64,000 nucleotides of DNA from Polyodon spathula (GCF_017654505.1 NC_054543.1:23226339-23290338), one strand, 5' to 3'; positions 23,930 through 37,156 are shown, counted from the first letter of the stretch. The notes: generated by a model from the letters alone, not told the origin. Program-made: numbers and translations.

Positions 23930-25602
23930 CACTTCTTCCAGAATCCCCTGTGAAGGCCGACAACTTTGCACGGCCAGGACACAAACCTGCGCTACCCTGA
24001 CTATTATGACATTAAATATGATTACTATAATAATAAAAGTAGTATAGTGAGTAACCAGACAATAATACAGTACTATCTTAGGGAAAAATGAAGGTAAAGA
24101 AATTATATTATACGTTGTAATGGACTGGTATCTCCATTGCCATCTGCCAGTGTGTCCCTGTGTGTTAAACAGCTTGCTGGTCACTGAGTTCCTCTTGATG
24201 TCCAGCAGTGTCTGATCGGTTCCTGCAGGCTGGAGGACGTGGTGGTCTGAGTGCTGACCTGGGTGATTGGTCACTGTGGCTTGACCGGGCTGAGCCTGGG
24301 GCATCTGGACATGGGGTACGCGGTAATCGACGGGCACCCAGAACTCAGGCGAGTACCTTACTCTCAACACAGGACTCAAAAATGAATCCTTACATCTCTT
24401 TTTAAGCGTTTTACATTCAAATACTGACACAATCTAAAAAGGAAACACTGGTATAGTAAAAACAAAACTTTAAATTTCGGAAGAGATATCGAACAGTAGC
24501 TTCAGGAGAGTTCTGAAAAGATACACTATTATATATGCAGCATGACTGTCACTGTTTTCTGTTTTTGTAATTTTTTCTTTCAATGCAGTTTTTTGCTCCT
24601 TGAGTTTTCTTTTTTGCTTTAAACATTTTTTGAATCTCAGTTCTTTGTTTTTTTACAACATTTTTTTTTTAAGAATCTCAACCAAGGACTTGGTTTCTCC
24701 CTAGAGTCACCCTGGTTTTAGGATTTTAAAGTGGAGTCACTCTGACTTGCGTTGGCTGTGTTTTGCAGCAGGCCTCACTTATAATTCAAGGCCTGTGCTG
24801 ATGCTGACTCACTTCATTGAGCAGCTTCAAAACAGCAAACCAACCACTGAGGAACACAGCACAGCGACTAACACAGAGAGCAAGGGGAGAGTTCACCCAG
24901 GACTTCAAACTCAAGTCATAAACTCTACTGCAAAACTAAAGGAAACTAAATCAATCAGAAAACTATATTTGGTTTTTAAGAAGAATCAAGTAGAAAATGT
25001 CTTTTCTAGGACATCCTTCTACCAAAACCACAAAATGCATACACTGGTAATTCCTGCACTGCCCTGTGATGTTGTGTTGTGTTTTGTTTTGCCCTGAGTG
25101 AGCGGGGCTTGTTTCATTCCCCCGGACCAGGCTGATCGGGATGACCCAGGAGCACGGCCGGACAGAGCCAAGCTAGAGCCAGCTAGATTTTCCATCTGGG
25201 TTCTCTGCTGGCAATCATTCTCTACTACGTGAGTATCCAGGAGAACATTCACCAGATACAGCCTCCCAGTCAGGCTCACTGGACAGTGTGAAAAGAATTC
25301 CACAAATCTTACCTGTTTTGCACTTCCAATAATGACATAGGTCTGTGCAGTCCTTAGTTTCTATGCCTTATTCTCAGGAAATCTGTTACACTTGTGCTCC
25401 CGGAGTCATTTTACCTCAGCAGTGTCTTCTGGGTCAAAGGATGTTACTGGCTGAAAGCATGTTAGCCAGTACTGGAAGCAGCTGGTTGGTTCACGACATG
25501 AAAGAAGCCATTGAAGGGGCAGGGCCAATTTCACAGTCCAGATATTGATACTTTCAGCAATTCATAGTAGACTTGCCCTACCCCAGTAAGAAGATGCAGA
25601 AG
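23930..25602. other. Unassigned region with coding-like blocks
   Basis: On the minus strand, 24365-24170 reads as an open, compositionally protein-like block ('RVRYSPEFWVPVDYRVPHVQ' onwards, later 'TDQTLLDIKRNSVTSKL'). On the plus strand, 24747-25097 and 25345-25548 are open. I do not recognise any of them. They could be exons of an unidentified gene, remnants of the duplication that made the zinc-finger pseudogene, or chance. Confidence 0.3.
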
Positions 25603-26132
25603 TTACAAGTTTAACAAAGTAGAAATGTTTTGAACCAGTATCTTATCAGGAAACTGTCTATCCAAGTCTGCCTTGGGGTGCAGGGTGGTGTCCCCCTCTT
25701 CTGGACCATCAGGGGCAAGGTCTTTGGGGTGAATCTCGTGGAAGTACAAGTTGACCCATTTCTCAAACCTCTTCCCACAGAGCTTGTAGGGAAACCAATA
25801 GGAAGCCTCGGCATTGTGTTTCTTTATGTGCCAGTTCAGAGCTGCCTTCTATCGACAGGTGTACCCGCAGAACACACACCTGGAAAGAGAGGAGGGGGTA
25901 TTGCTTCACCTACAAACTCCTTATTACTACATATTCGAGTACTAATTACCTTATAGAAGTGTTACTTTTGTCAATTGGGCAGTTTACCCATAACTATAAA
26001 CACTCAATGAATTAAGATCTACAGTTTTAATATCAAGGAGTATGGAAGGAGAGTGAGTGAGATTATAGGAAGGAGGATGAGAGATTAGAGGTGGGTACAT
26101 GAGATTCAAGAAGGGAGAGTGAGAGATACTCA

Positions 26133-26366
<234 letters not shown>

Positions 26367-26617
26367 TCAAGAGACGTTGTGTAGTAGAGTGCCTTCACCT
26401 TACATGTGACATTGTGCCTTTTAAACTCTGCAGTCTAAACTCACCTGTGTGGTCATGTGCTCTTTCAATTTGGTGCGGTAGGAGAACATGTGCGTGCAGC
26501 AGGGAAACGGGCACTTCTGAATACGCAACCGCTCATGACAAGCCATGATGTGAACCTGTGAGAGAGGGATAGACAGAGTTAGTAGAGCCAAGAGTCTAGT
26601 GTGCACCTGTGAGAGAG

Positions 26618-27830
26618 ATTTCTAAGCAGACGCCCTTATCCAAGGTGACTTACAGTTGTTACAAAGTATCACATTACAAAATACAATAAAATCAGTAAGT
26701 AAAAGCATATTCAAATGAGAAAAAAAAAAAAAAAAAAACACAGTAAATAATTACATTTGAGAGAAGTTAAACTGAAATATATCAAGTAAGAGCAATTACA
26801 AAAACGTAAATACAGATATGGTACAAGATACAGAAAATATAATTGATTGAGAGCAGTAGTAGAATACTTCAAAGTGTCATTCCACAACTGAGGGGCAAGG
26901 GTGGAGAAGAAGCGGGCTCTGGAGGCAGGGGAGCAGAGGGGAGGTACAGCTAATCTGCTGGTGGTAGAGGAGCAGAGAGGGCGAGAGAGGGTGTAGGGAA
27001 TCTAATCTGCTGGAAGTAAAAGGAGGCAGAAAGGTCGAGACAGCGATAGGTGAGTACAAGAGTTTTGAATTGGATGCGAGCAGCAACAGGGAGCCAGTGG
27101 AGGGAGTAGGGGTAGTAGAGTAGCATAGGAGAAATGAGGAAGAGAAAAGACAAGGCGAGCAGCACAGTTTTGGATCACCTGAAGTGGACTGATAGAGGAA
27201 GCAGGGAGGCCGGCCATAAGTGAGTTGCAGTAGTCAAGGTGGAACAGTACCAGGGTCTGAACTAGGAGCTGTGTGGAGTAGTCTGTGAGAAAGGGGTGAA
27301 TTCTGTGTATGTTACTGGGGAAAAAGCAACAGGATCATGCCATAGAGAGGTGTTGAGAGTAGCAGAGAGAGGGGTCAAGGGTGACACAGAGGTTCTTGGT
27401 GGATGAGAAGAGAGGGTGGTGGATTCAAGAGGAACAATGGTGGGGGGAGAAAAGGAGGGCTGATTTGGAGAGGTTGAGTTTAAGATGATGCGAATGCATC
27501 CAGGAGGAGATGGCTGAGAGACAGGTGGAGATGTGGGAGTCAGAGGGGGAAAGAAGAGGAAGATCTGGGCATCATCAGCATAAAAATGATAGGAAAAGCC
27601 ATGGGAGGAGATGAGGGGACCTAGGCAGCCAGTGTAGAGATAAAACAGGAGAGGTCCCAGGACAGCCTTGGGGGACACCTGTAGAAAGACAGCAAGAGGC
27701 ACAGGGTGAGCCATGGCAGTACACCCGGTACGTGCAATCGGAGAGCTAGGAGGAGAAAATATGTTAGACCCAGGCTTTAAAACATTATCTCTTTTTGTTG
27801 TTTTTGACATATAGGCCTGTTGAGCACTCC
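26618..27830 (-). mobile_element. L2-type LINE, 5' truncated
   Basis: Minus-strand reverse-transcriptase pieces: 'VLGPLLFYLYTGCLGPLISS' then 'HGFSYHFYADDAQIFL' (YADD catalytic box, about 27590), and C-terminal 'VIQNCAARLVFSLPHFSY' in another frame (about 27150). The 3' end reads GGATAAGGGCGTCTGCTTAG on the minus strand, the well-known L2 tail. Frames are broken. It lies inside an intron of the zinc-finger pseudogene. Confidence 0.85.
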
Positions 27831-27841
27831 TGTAAGATGGT

Positions 27842-27842
<1 letters not shown>

Positions 27843-27923
<81 letters not shown>
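27843..27923 (+). repeat. (TA)n microsatellite, left of Tc1
   Basis: About 40 TA units abutting the left end of the Tc1 element at 27924. Confidence 0.95.
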
Positions 27924-27926
<3 letters not shown>

Positions 27927-29461
27927 TTCAGACCCCTGACCAATTCTCTCATATTACTGAATTACAAATGGTACATTGAAATTTCGTTCTGTTCGATATT
28001 TTATTTTAAAACATTTAAACTCAAAATCAATTATTGTAAGGTGACATTGGTTTTATGTTGGGAAATATTTTTAAGAAAAATAAAAAACTGAAATATCTTG
28101 CTTGCATAAGTATTCAACCCCCACACATTAATACTTGGTAGAGCCACCTTTCGCTGCAATAACAGCTTTAAGTCTTTTGGGGTAAGTATGTACCAGCTTT
28201 GCACACAGTGTCGGAGTGATTTTGGCCCATTCTTCTTGGCAGATTTGCTCCAGGTTGTTCAGGTTGGTTGGACGATGCTTGTGGACCACAATTTTCAAAT
28301 AGTGCCACAGATTCTCAATGGGATTGAGATCAGGACTTTGACTGGGCCACTGTAGGACATTCACCTTTTTGTTCTTGAGCCACTCCAATGTTGCTTTGGC
28401 CTTGTGCTTGGGATCATTGTCCTGCTGAAAGGTGAATTTCCTCCCAAGCTTCAGTTTTTTAGCGGACTGAAGCAGATTCTCTTGCAGTATTTTCTTGTAT
28501 TTTGCTCCATCCATTCTTCCTTCAGTTGTAACAAGATGCCCAGACCATGCTGATGAGAAACATCCCCACAGCATGATGCTGCCACCACCATACTTCACTG
28601 TAGGGATGGTGTGTCTTGAGGCATGGGCAATGTTAGGTTTGCAACGCACATAGCGCTTTGAGTTTTGGCCAAAAAGCTCTATCTTGGTCTCATCTGACCA
28701 AAAAACCTTTTCCAACATCGCAGCTGGGTCACTCTCATGCTTTCTGGCAAATTCCAAACGTGCTTTCAGATGGTACTTTTTGAGTAACGGCTTCTTTCTT
28801 GCCACCCTCCCATACATGCCAGTGTTATGCAGAGCTCTTGATATGGTTGACTGGTGCACCATTACTCCACTCCCAGCCACTGAACTCTGTAGCTCCTTCA
28901 AAGTGATTGTTGGTCTCAATCCTGCTGGTTTTGAGGGACGGCCTTTTCTTGGCAGTGCCTGGGTGGTGCAATGCAGCTTCCACTTCCTGATTATTGATCC
29001 AACTGTGCTCACTGGGATATCCAAACACTTGGATATTACTTTGTACCCTTTACCTAATCTATGCATTTGTATTACTTTATCTCTAACTTCTGTAGAATGC
29101 TCTTTGGTCTTAATTTTCCTTCAGATTCACAGCCTTACCAATGATCCTTCAACAGTGGGGTTTTTATCCAGAAAATGTGACAGCAACTTTAATGGTTCAC
29201 AGGTGGAGGCCAACGGTAAGGTAATTGTGTCCTCGTTTGGGCAATTTCTTTCATTGGTGCAAACTAGGAGCTTCCACAGCACAGGGGTTGAATACTTATG
29301 CAAACAAAATATTTAAGTTTTTTATTTTTCTTAAAAATATTTCCCAACATAAAACCAATGTCACCTTACAATAACTGATTCTGAGTTTCAGTGTTTAAAT
29401 GTACCATTTGTAATTCAGTAATATGAGAGAATTGGTCAGGGGTCTGAATACTTTTGCAAGC

Positions 29462-29466
<5 letters not shown>
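27924..29466 (-). mobile_element. Tc1-like DNA transposon in a (TA)n tract
   Basis: Same family as 15929-17547, opposite orientation. The right end 'acttttgcaagccacta' is intact to the last base or two. The left end lacks the outermost 12 or so bases and begins 'gtattcagacccctgaccaa' next to (TA)n. Terminal inverted repeats carry the inner 'ttgcataagtattcaacccc' repeats. Tc1 elements insert at TA, and both flanks here are (TA)n. Confidence 0.92.
28128..29114 (-). pseudogene. Tc1 transposase, long frame but start codon lost
   Basis: The frame is open from 29114 to the stop at 28128. Relative to the + strand copy, the initiating ATG is ATT (29112-29114), so the first usable Met is 17 codons in. 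A small in-frame deletion removes the residues between 'KGRPSKPAG' and 'LRPTITLKELQ', part of the DNA-binding region. The catalytic core is complete: 'VFWSDETKIELFG', '[13 protein letters not shown]' and '[11 protein letters not shown]' with DD34E spacing. It ends Thr-Lys-Tyr. Probably inactive because of the N-terminal changes. Confidence 0.85.
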
Positions 29467-29538
<72 letters not shown>

Positions 29539-29550
29539 ATATATATATTC
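29465..29550 (+). repeat. (TA)n microsatellite, right of Tc1
   Basis: About 40 TA units with one interruption. It ends about 10 bp from the splice donor of the first pseudogene exon (29560). Confidence 0.95.
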
Positions 29551-29750
29551 AACACTTACCCACAGGTTTCTCTGCATAGAGATCACCTGCCCACAGTCTT
29601 TGTAGGGGCAGATCACAGAAACCTTTTTGCTAAAAAAAAAAGAAAAGAAGGTAGTTTACTGCAATCCTAACATTTCAATGACATGCTCTCAACAACGTGT
29701 GCTAAAAGTACGTCATCACAATTGCACAATAGTATAAACTGCTGCCTCTG

Positions 29751-29809
29751 TGTGACAGAAAGACAATGATTCTTTCTTGGTATTCCCCCCCCCCCCCCCA
29801 AACCCCCCC

Positions 29810-29848
<39 letters not shown>

Positions 29849-30569
29849 ACCTGTGAGGGAGCCAAGAAAACGGTAACAAAGGACTCTGGACTACTTGGCC
29901 TGACACTTCGTTCCGAGGGTTAAAAGGAAGTCGGTCATGTAAAGAAGAGATGGATCTTTGGCACACTAAGTCATTGACCTGGAAGGGAAATGATGTGGCA
30001 GCTGCAGATTGGAGGAGTGGCTGCAATCGTTTACCAAGGAGTTATGAGTGACAGTATAAATAGGGGTTGAAGCGATGTATCTGTTCCTTCATTTGGTTTA
30101 AAGCTATTGAACTGTAAGGAGAGTGAGAGAACCCATGAGAAATAAAAATATTCAAAAGTTTTGTTTGTCTGTAATTGTCTTGTGTTGTATATTACTAGAC
30201 GGCTAAACACGATTCTGGAGCTGTCGCCAGAGGCCAGCACAAACCCAGAACAGCACTGCACTGTATCACAACACATTGTATTTGCCCACCTAGCACTAAT
30301 TCACGCACTAACAGACTTGTGTATGTGTTTTGTGTTTTGTGTGGGTGTATAATAAAAACAGGACTATTATTTCGGGACAAACCTGGGGATCATAAATGAA
30401 GTAATACACGCTGCTGTACTACTTAACATCATTATCGTTCACTGTTTGTTTTGCCGTCAGGCACTGGACACAAAAAAAAAGACCGTTAAACAAACTTTGC
30501 ACCTGGATTATAATTATCTGTCTGTTCATTGATCACCTGCACCTGCACACTATCAACCACTTTGCCACA
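29751..30569 (+). mobile_element. Solo LTR, family LTR-C, copy 1, with poly-C expansion
   Basis: Starts TGTGACAGAAAGACAATGAT and ends CCACTTTGCCACA. It shares 'gacctgtgaggg', 'ggagctgtcgcca' and 'aaccactttgccaca' with the copy at 59529-60227. TATA-like 'tataaatagg' lies near 30053. A C-rich run (29785-29847) has expanded near its start. No convincing target duplication is seen. Confidence 0.75.
29785..29847 (+). repeat. Poly-C tract in LTR-C
   Basis: 63 bases of C interrupted only by short A runs; a likely site of assembly error. Confidence 0.9.
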
Positions 30570-31682
30570 CCTTGCCATACAAGTAGATCATTATAACCTA
30601 TATCTGTATCACATAGTAACACTGGCTGGTTACTCCATATGTCCCCATTTTCTGATTCTCAAAGAATGTCCTACCATGTTTCATCACAATAAACTCTGTA
30701 AGTGTGACTCTGTATCCGCACTGCATCCCTAGCGAGGTTAACAAGCAGTCATGACAAGATTTAATTTTACTATAGTCTGTCTCTTTTAATATCACTTCAA
30801 AGGGGCTTAAAAAATGCTGACAACAGCAGAGTTTGACTTTAGCAAACCTGACAAAATTAGCATTGAAACACTGAAGTGATGATACAACAAATATGCCTGT
30901 TTTAATGCGAATACAAAATATAGTACTAGATACAGTACTGTATTGACTATAAAAGTGTTAATTTATAAACATACAGTCTACATTACTCTACATTAATACA
31001 TAAGGAAGCTGTTAACATTTGTGGTGTTTATATAATTGTGTATCCTACCTTATGCTACATTTCAATGCTGTACTTTAACTTATATGTAAACCTTCTTGTC
31101 TTCTGCTTTTATTTCCCAAGTCGTATTAAATGGGGGTAGAAATCAGTTGCGTGACTGATAAATGTGAGTGATATTAACCTGTCAGACTGTAATACTAACC
31201 GCAGTATTATCATCAGGAGCCTGTCCTCACTAGCTCCCCTTCTATCTTGGCCAGGTCATTTCAATGTGGTGATAATCAGCAGAGGTGGAGTGACAGTAAG
31301 CAAGTTTCACTGTATTACCCACAATGAGATGCGTACAGAACTGAGGCGCTCCATTGTCACCTCCTCTGTGGTTCTGGATTCAGATACAGATCCAAATCAA
31401 CCAACAGCACCGGTCAGTAGTCAAGACTACCTTACCTACACCAAAACTGTCCACTGTGTGCTCGTGAATATCAACCACTGTTGCAAACACAATGTATTAA
31501 CAGGCATCTTAACCCTTTCATGCATGCCGACCTAGCATAGGGATGGATACAAAAAAAAATACTTGTCTTTATATGGGGACAGATGCATGACAGCCTCATA
31601 TAAATCAATAAACATTGTTTTTAATGCTTTAAATAAAAAATATATATAAATATAAATGTCCAAAACTACTTTTTCAAGGGGG
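30570..31682. other. Stretch without recognised genes
   Basis: No coding region or named repeat. 'ttaaccctttcatgcatgcc' at 31508 resembles one end of a TTAA-type element, but no partner end was found. Confidence 0.4.
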
Positions 31683-31925
31683 TCCCCAAGTGGCTCATTG
31701 TGTTAAAGCGCAGGATGAATCACACATCTTGGATGGTGCTAGTTCACATCCAGGCTGTGCAAAGCGTCCAAACTTTGCTGGGGACCCGAGGGTGGTGGAT
31801 GGGAAACTGGCAGGGACTTATTCTCCTCACACGCAACAGTGAACCCTACTGGCCAGACAGAGCTAATCTCTGTCATCCGGGATCGGTAGACCACCCACTT
31901 CTGCTCTGGATTGCTCAGTGTAAAA
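31683..31925 (+). mobile_element. tRNA-derived SINE, diverged
   Basis: The head 'ggtccccaagtggctcattg' resembles the head of the SINE at 22275-22633. 'agttcacatcc' stands at box B position. The body shares 'ctggccagacagag'-like sequence with that SINE. Older and less certain. Confidence 0.55.
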
Positions 31926-31997
31926 GTGATTCTGGCTTAAAGCTTGTGAGATCTGAGATAGATGTCCATTTTAGGACATCCTCAGTCGTCACCCCTC

Positions 31998-32195
31998 CTT
32001 GAGTAAGTCATCACCCCTCAGAGTCAATCCTCTCCCCTCCTCAAGTCAGTCGTCAACACTCTTCCAGTCAGTCTGCACACCCCTGCGAGTCAGTCATCAC
32101 CCCTCAGTCAATACTCACCCCTCCTCGAGTCAGTTCACCCCTCAGAGTCAATCTTCACCCATCCTCGAGTCAGTTCTCACCCCTCCTTGAGTCAG
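31998..32195 (+). repeat. Degenerate minisatellite 'gagtcagtcatcacccctc'
   Basis: About nine units of 19-27 bp sharing 'gagtcagt' or 'gagtcaat' and 'tcacccctc'. They end at a poly-T run (32196-32211). Confidence 0.85.
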
Positions 32196-32476
32196 TTTTT
32201 TTTTTTTTTTTTCTGGGAGAGTGAGGGTTGGAGGGAGTCGTTTGAATCACCCAATCAAACAAGAGCAAAAAAAAAAACTTTGGTGCTTCCATTGGATGAA
32301 ACCGATGCAAGTGTAGCTGCTGATTGGTGCGTGCGTTTTTACCTTTCTTCAGCATTTAATATGTATACTGTAAGCGTTTTAAAAAAACACTTTATAAGTT
32401 ATGATGTGCAATTTAATTATTTGAATTTGTTTGGATTTAAATTGTAAGGCAAATCTTCTCAGCATACGGCATCAGA

Positions 32477-33055
32477 CATAACAGTCCTCACAATAAGTAG
32501 CTCACTAGAACCCTGCAGAGAATAGCACAGTCCTCACAATGAGCAGCTCACTAGAAACCTGCAGAGAATAGCACAGTCCTCACAATGAGCAGCTCACTAG
32601 AACCCTGCACAGATAACAGCACAGTCCTCACAATGAGCAGATCACTAGAACCCTGCAGAGAATAGCACAGTCCTCACAATGAGCAGCTCACTAGAACCCT
32701 GCACAGAGAACAGCAGTGCTCACAATGAGCAGCTCATTAGAACCCTGCACAGAGAACAGCACAGTCCTCACAATGAACAGATCACTAGAACCCTGCACAG
32801 AGAACAGCATAGTCCTCACAATGAGCAGCTCACTAGAACCCTGCACAGAGAACAGCAGTCCTCACAATGAGCAGCTCACTAGAACCCTGCACAGAGAACA
32901 GCACAGTCCTCACAATGAGCAGCTCACTAGAACCCTGCACAGAGAACAGCACAGTCCTCACAATGAGCAGATCACTAGAACCCTGCAGAGAACAGCACAG
33001 TCCTCATAATGAGCAGCTCACTAGAACCCTGCACCATCTTCACAATGAACAAGAA
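32477..33055 (+). repeat. ~48-bp minisatellite
   Basis: About 12 units containing 'cagtcctcacaatgagcagc', 'tcactagaaccctgcacaga' and 'gaacagca'. Unit lengths vary (about 45-54 bp) through small gains and losses, so no frame is kept. Predicted proteins over it are not real. Confidence 0.95.
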
Positions 33056-33727
33056 ACTGATCTTAGAGGATTGATAGGCAAGATACTCCCATCCTTAATA
33101 AATATCTGTCATGCAAACCCACCAAGAAGCTGGGATGACTCAAAGGAGGTCATATAAATCCTATTGAGATACACTGAGCAGCTGTCTTTACTAAACACAT
33201 AAATGTTATTGTCAATGTCAAGTTAATTACTAACTGTACATTCACAGCTACGCCATTTATTAAAACAAGGATGGCAATAAAATCCTTCTTAGCGCCAGCT
33301 GAAAAAAAACAGCAGTGCTTTAATACACAATTATAGCTAGATCAGCATGCACCTACAGCATGTGCTGTACACGCAACAGTGCCATACTTACTCTCAATAA
33401 CTGTTGTCAAATTGTTTACAGGACTCCTATAAATGAATAAATAAATGAACGTCAGCCAGTTAACAAAATAAGTAATACTCTGATATGACACAATGCACCG
33501 AAGGAAAAGTGAAGCAATTATCTGGAAGTGCACTGATGTGTGCTGCGGCCGCCTGCTTGTCACGGATCTGTCTGTCGTCCTCTGGAAGACCCACATCCTT
33601 TAGAGCTGCTCTCTTCAAACTTTCAGATTAGAAACATTGTGAGTCTCCCGAAGTGCACTGCACAACAGTGACAGCCGCAAAGAAATGCAAATACAGGGCT
33701 TTCACTCTGCAGTGCATTTTCTTTGGT

Positions 33728-34035
33728 CTTTGTTTACAGCATTCCTCCAGAGTTTAGTTACATCAAAGCTGTAGACAGACAGCACCCTCAACTGTCTACA
33801 GTCTAACACAAGAATATAATTTCTTCATGGTGTTTTTTACTATATTCTTCCATGGTTTAGTTTAATTAAAGCTACAGACAGACACATTGTGCCCCTTAAT
33901 CCATCTCTGTTTTACACTACAATATAATTCCTTCTTGGTGTCTGTGTTAGCTGACAGATTTTAGTTTCATTAAAACTTCAGACAGTACCACACACCACAA
34001 TATCACCTTTTTTTCCAAATCCTACCACAGTTTAG
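33728..34035 (+). repeat. Degenerate triplicate of a ~100-bp unit
   Basis: Three successive blocks hold 'tttagtt' then 'aaagct' or 'aaactt', then 'cagacag', 'acaatataat' or similar, and 'ttcttggtgt' or similar. The third is the most diverged. Confidence 0.55.
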
Positions 34036-34129
34036 ATTGATTGAACCGCTAGAAAAACAGCCTACAGACATAGTATATTAGTAGATCTGTTTACTACGCT
34101 ACATTCTAATGTAGTTCAGTTTGTATCAT

Positions 34130-34880
34130 TGTGGCAAAGTGGTAAGTGATCTGCAGGTGAAGAACAGGTGTAGTAATCCAATTGAAACAAACAGACAAAA
34201 TACAGGTGAAATGGTTTGTTTATTAATTTCTAGTCCAGATGGTCTGACGACCACAGAGAAATGCATAATGATCTGCCAATATACAGAAAGGGTTGCAGTC
34301 CCGCAAAGAACAACATGCGATAAAACACCCACAATGTACAAGCACGGTCACCAGTCCAACAGTGCGCGCAGTAGTGCTCATGGTGCAAATACAATTAATC
34401 GGGATAAACAGTGCAGTGTTGTCCGGTTTTGTGCTAGCCCTTGGCGACAGCTCCGGATCATGTTAGCCATCTAACAATGACAACAAGCAAACAGTTGGCA
34501 CAATACAATACGATATGGGTCCTTCCTGGTTTCGTAACACAACCATCACAAAGGACGAACAGACAAAACAAACAAGCACCGTGCTGGTCCTCCAGCACGA
34601 CATAGCAATTGATTTACATTGCATTGCATTGCATTGCATTGCTCTGCTCTGCTCTTTCTCCCTGAACACCCAACCCCGAATGACTGCTTCGCGCCTCTAT
34701 ATATACAGTTGTGCCAAGATTCAATGACTAATTAATTATTCACTTGAATCTCAACACATAAACTAATTTGTGCACTCCCTCTGCTCACATACTATTACAA
34801 ACTTCATCTGCACAAGAAGTGATTGTGCAATCCCCGTGCCTAACCTGCTAACCTGATCCATGAGACAAATACTAGGCACC
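34130..34880 (-). mobile_element. LTR of family LTR-C, copy 2
   Basis: The minus strand ends CACTTTGCCACA at 34130, and it shares 'ccggagctgtcgcca' and the TATA-like 'tatatataga' region with the other LTR-C copies. A (GCATT)n run lies at 34618-34645. The other boundary (about 34.7-34.9 kb) could not be fixed. Confidence 0.6.
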
Positions 34881-36624
34881 CTGTACAACTTGCAGCAGTA
34901 GGAAGTTATGCATGACATGTTCAAGTTCTATCATAGCACGTGATAAAGCAAAACAGTAATGTATAAAACATGATTGTTTTTTTTCTAAATGGTGTACACT
35001 ATATCACCATTGCTTGTTATTCTGATAAAACCAGAATACAGTCAGTAGAGTTGATACTGCCAACATAGTACAATGTACTAGCTGAAACGTATACAACAGG
35101 TAATTTCATACAACGCTGAGTTCAATTCCTGGTGATTAAATACAGTTTTACAGCATGTCATGTAACCTAGTATAACTAAGCAGGTGTAGTGTTAGAAAGT
35201 GGTACATCATCAGAATGAGGTACATGTACCAAAACGTGACTCGTGTAACATCAGAAAGTAGTAGTACGTTGTCACCCTGAAAGTAGTACGTTGTCAGATT
35301 TTAGTACAGTGCAATCAATTAGGACCTGATGGGTGTTTTCATATTGTCAAACAGGTACATTTACCATTAATTATACATATTTTTTTGCAAACTTAAACTG
35401 GAAACAGACAATCAATTTCTCTGAAAAGAAAAAAAAAAACTATTTTTGAACAAGACAAAATTAGTCCACTGCAAAGTTGCAAAAGTAAAAAAAAAAAATG
35501 TACAAGAACCCAATGTATTGCACATGACAAATATTCACATGCTGTTTTCTTAATGGTGCAAAAATATGATAGATTAAATTAAAAAAAATTTAAAAAGATG
35601 AAAAAGACCGAAAACAGCATAACGTACCAGATTTGAACGGACACTTCCATGTTTTCAAAGCAGAAGTTGTTTAGGCATGCGCGAGCAACCGCAGTGCTCT
35701 GAGTACCACTTTTTATCCGCGTACCTGGAAATAACGCTACAACGGTTTTGAGGAAGGTGTCCCGGGAATTCCATGCCTTCCTTTGCAGTACCATAAATTC
35801 ATTGTAAGTTAGATCAATCAGGATACATATTACTGCCACAGACGCACGCTATTAATTGGTTAAGAGATTTTAAACTTTTAACAACACACTTCTGTTCAGA
35901 GGTCCCGTTGTGTTGTACCTCTTCAGTTATTAGCACTGTGTTTGCGCATTCGTCCCAGTCCGTTCGTCCGAAGATGCCACCATCTGCAGACTTGCAGCTT
36001 CCCAACGAAAGAGGGGTCAGTGGACCCTGCTTCTTCCACTGAGTACCACAGGGACACGACATTTCAGGGGTACGTTCCTTGCTTGCGACATGTATTGTTA
36101 ATCCAGTCCTTAATTGTTGGTCATTTTTAAATAAATAAATAAATAGACGTCTGGTGCTCTGTTGAGTTAGTTTGTCCTTTTCAATACTCCGTAGTGTTTA
36201 AAATACAACCGCAGATGGAGTTCTGAAGTAAACCACAGGAAACAGAATTTGCAAGTAAGTGGAAAACACGTCGGAACCGTGGAGTTAAAAAAGAGATACC
36301 GATTGTCTTGCTGTCAGGGCTGTTAATCTGAGCTCAGAGAAGTGCGTATCTGTGATGCGAGGGGCACACGAATTTGAGTTAAGCAAGGTTTCATTTTCTG
36401 TCACCTGGGGCACTGATGACAGCTACTCAGTACTTTAGGCCCTAAACATTGTCATTTCTATGTGTTAAAGTGTCAGAATACACAGATACCACGTTAATAT
36501 TTACAGAATATGTTTAAACATTATAAGTAAGGATTATAATAATTAGAATATTGTGTAGGCACTGGTCTGTTTACATCCGGTCCTCTGCTGTGACATCGCC
36601 TCTCGGGCTGCGTAGCTGCAAAGC

Positions 36625-36676
<52 letters not shown>

Positions 36677-36727
36677 ATAATAACAACGACAACGAATAAA
36701 CTGTTGTTATTTGATTGCAATAACTAT

Positions 36728-36770
<43 letters not shown>

Positions 36771-37156
36771 TACATGTATTGTGTGTTGTGTGTTATGTGT
36801 GATATATATATATATATATATATATATACAGTTTTGTCGCTGAAAAGCGAAAATCGCGGTGTTACTATTAGTGCTCAAATGGAGTGGTTTTTCAGGAAAG
36901 AGAATCGTAACTTTAGCTACATTCTTATTTTTCCTCGAATGGTTTTGTTTGTTACTTGTTCTTTTCGGTAATGTATGTCGTTAATTTCACATCACTAATA
37001 CCGATCCTTCTATTATTTATATTCTGACTTTTTCTGTATGTGAAATGGTCAGACCTACAGTACCTTTCAATAAGTAACTAACCTAATAATAAAAAATGTA
37101 ACTGTGTTAGAGGCGTGATTGAAATCTACACTTAAATAAATTACTTTGCGTTTTAG
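34881..37156. other. Region upstream of the ZNF692-like gene
   Basis: No certain exon. Local near-repeats of 'agaaagtagtagtacgttgtc' type lie near 35190-35310. (ATT)n at about 36626-36680 and (TA)n at about 36722-36830 lie about 0.4-0.6 kb before the first traced exon. The 5' UTR and promoter of the ZNF692-like gene should lie here or slightly downstream, but no core promoter can be assigned by eye. Confidence 0.4.
36626..36830 (+). repeat. (ATT)n and (TA)n microsatellites
   Basis: ATT repeat at 36626-36680 followed by interrupted TA repeats to about 36830. Confidence 0.9.

Noticed and set aside
32679..33157. Open frames with repeated 'SSLEPCTENS'
   Set aside because: They translate the 48-bp minisatellite, whose unit length varies so that frames are not kept.
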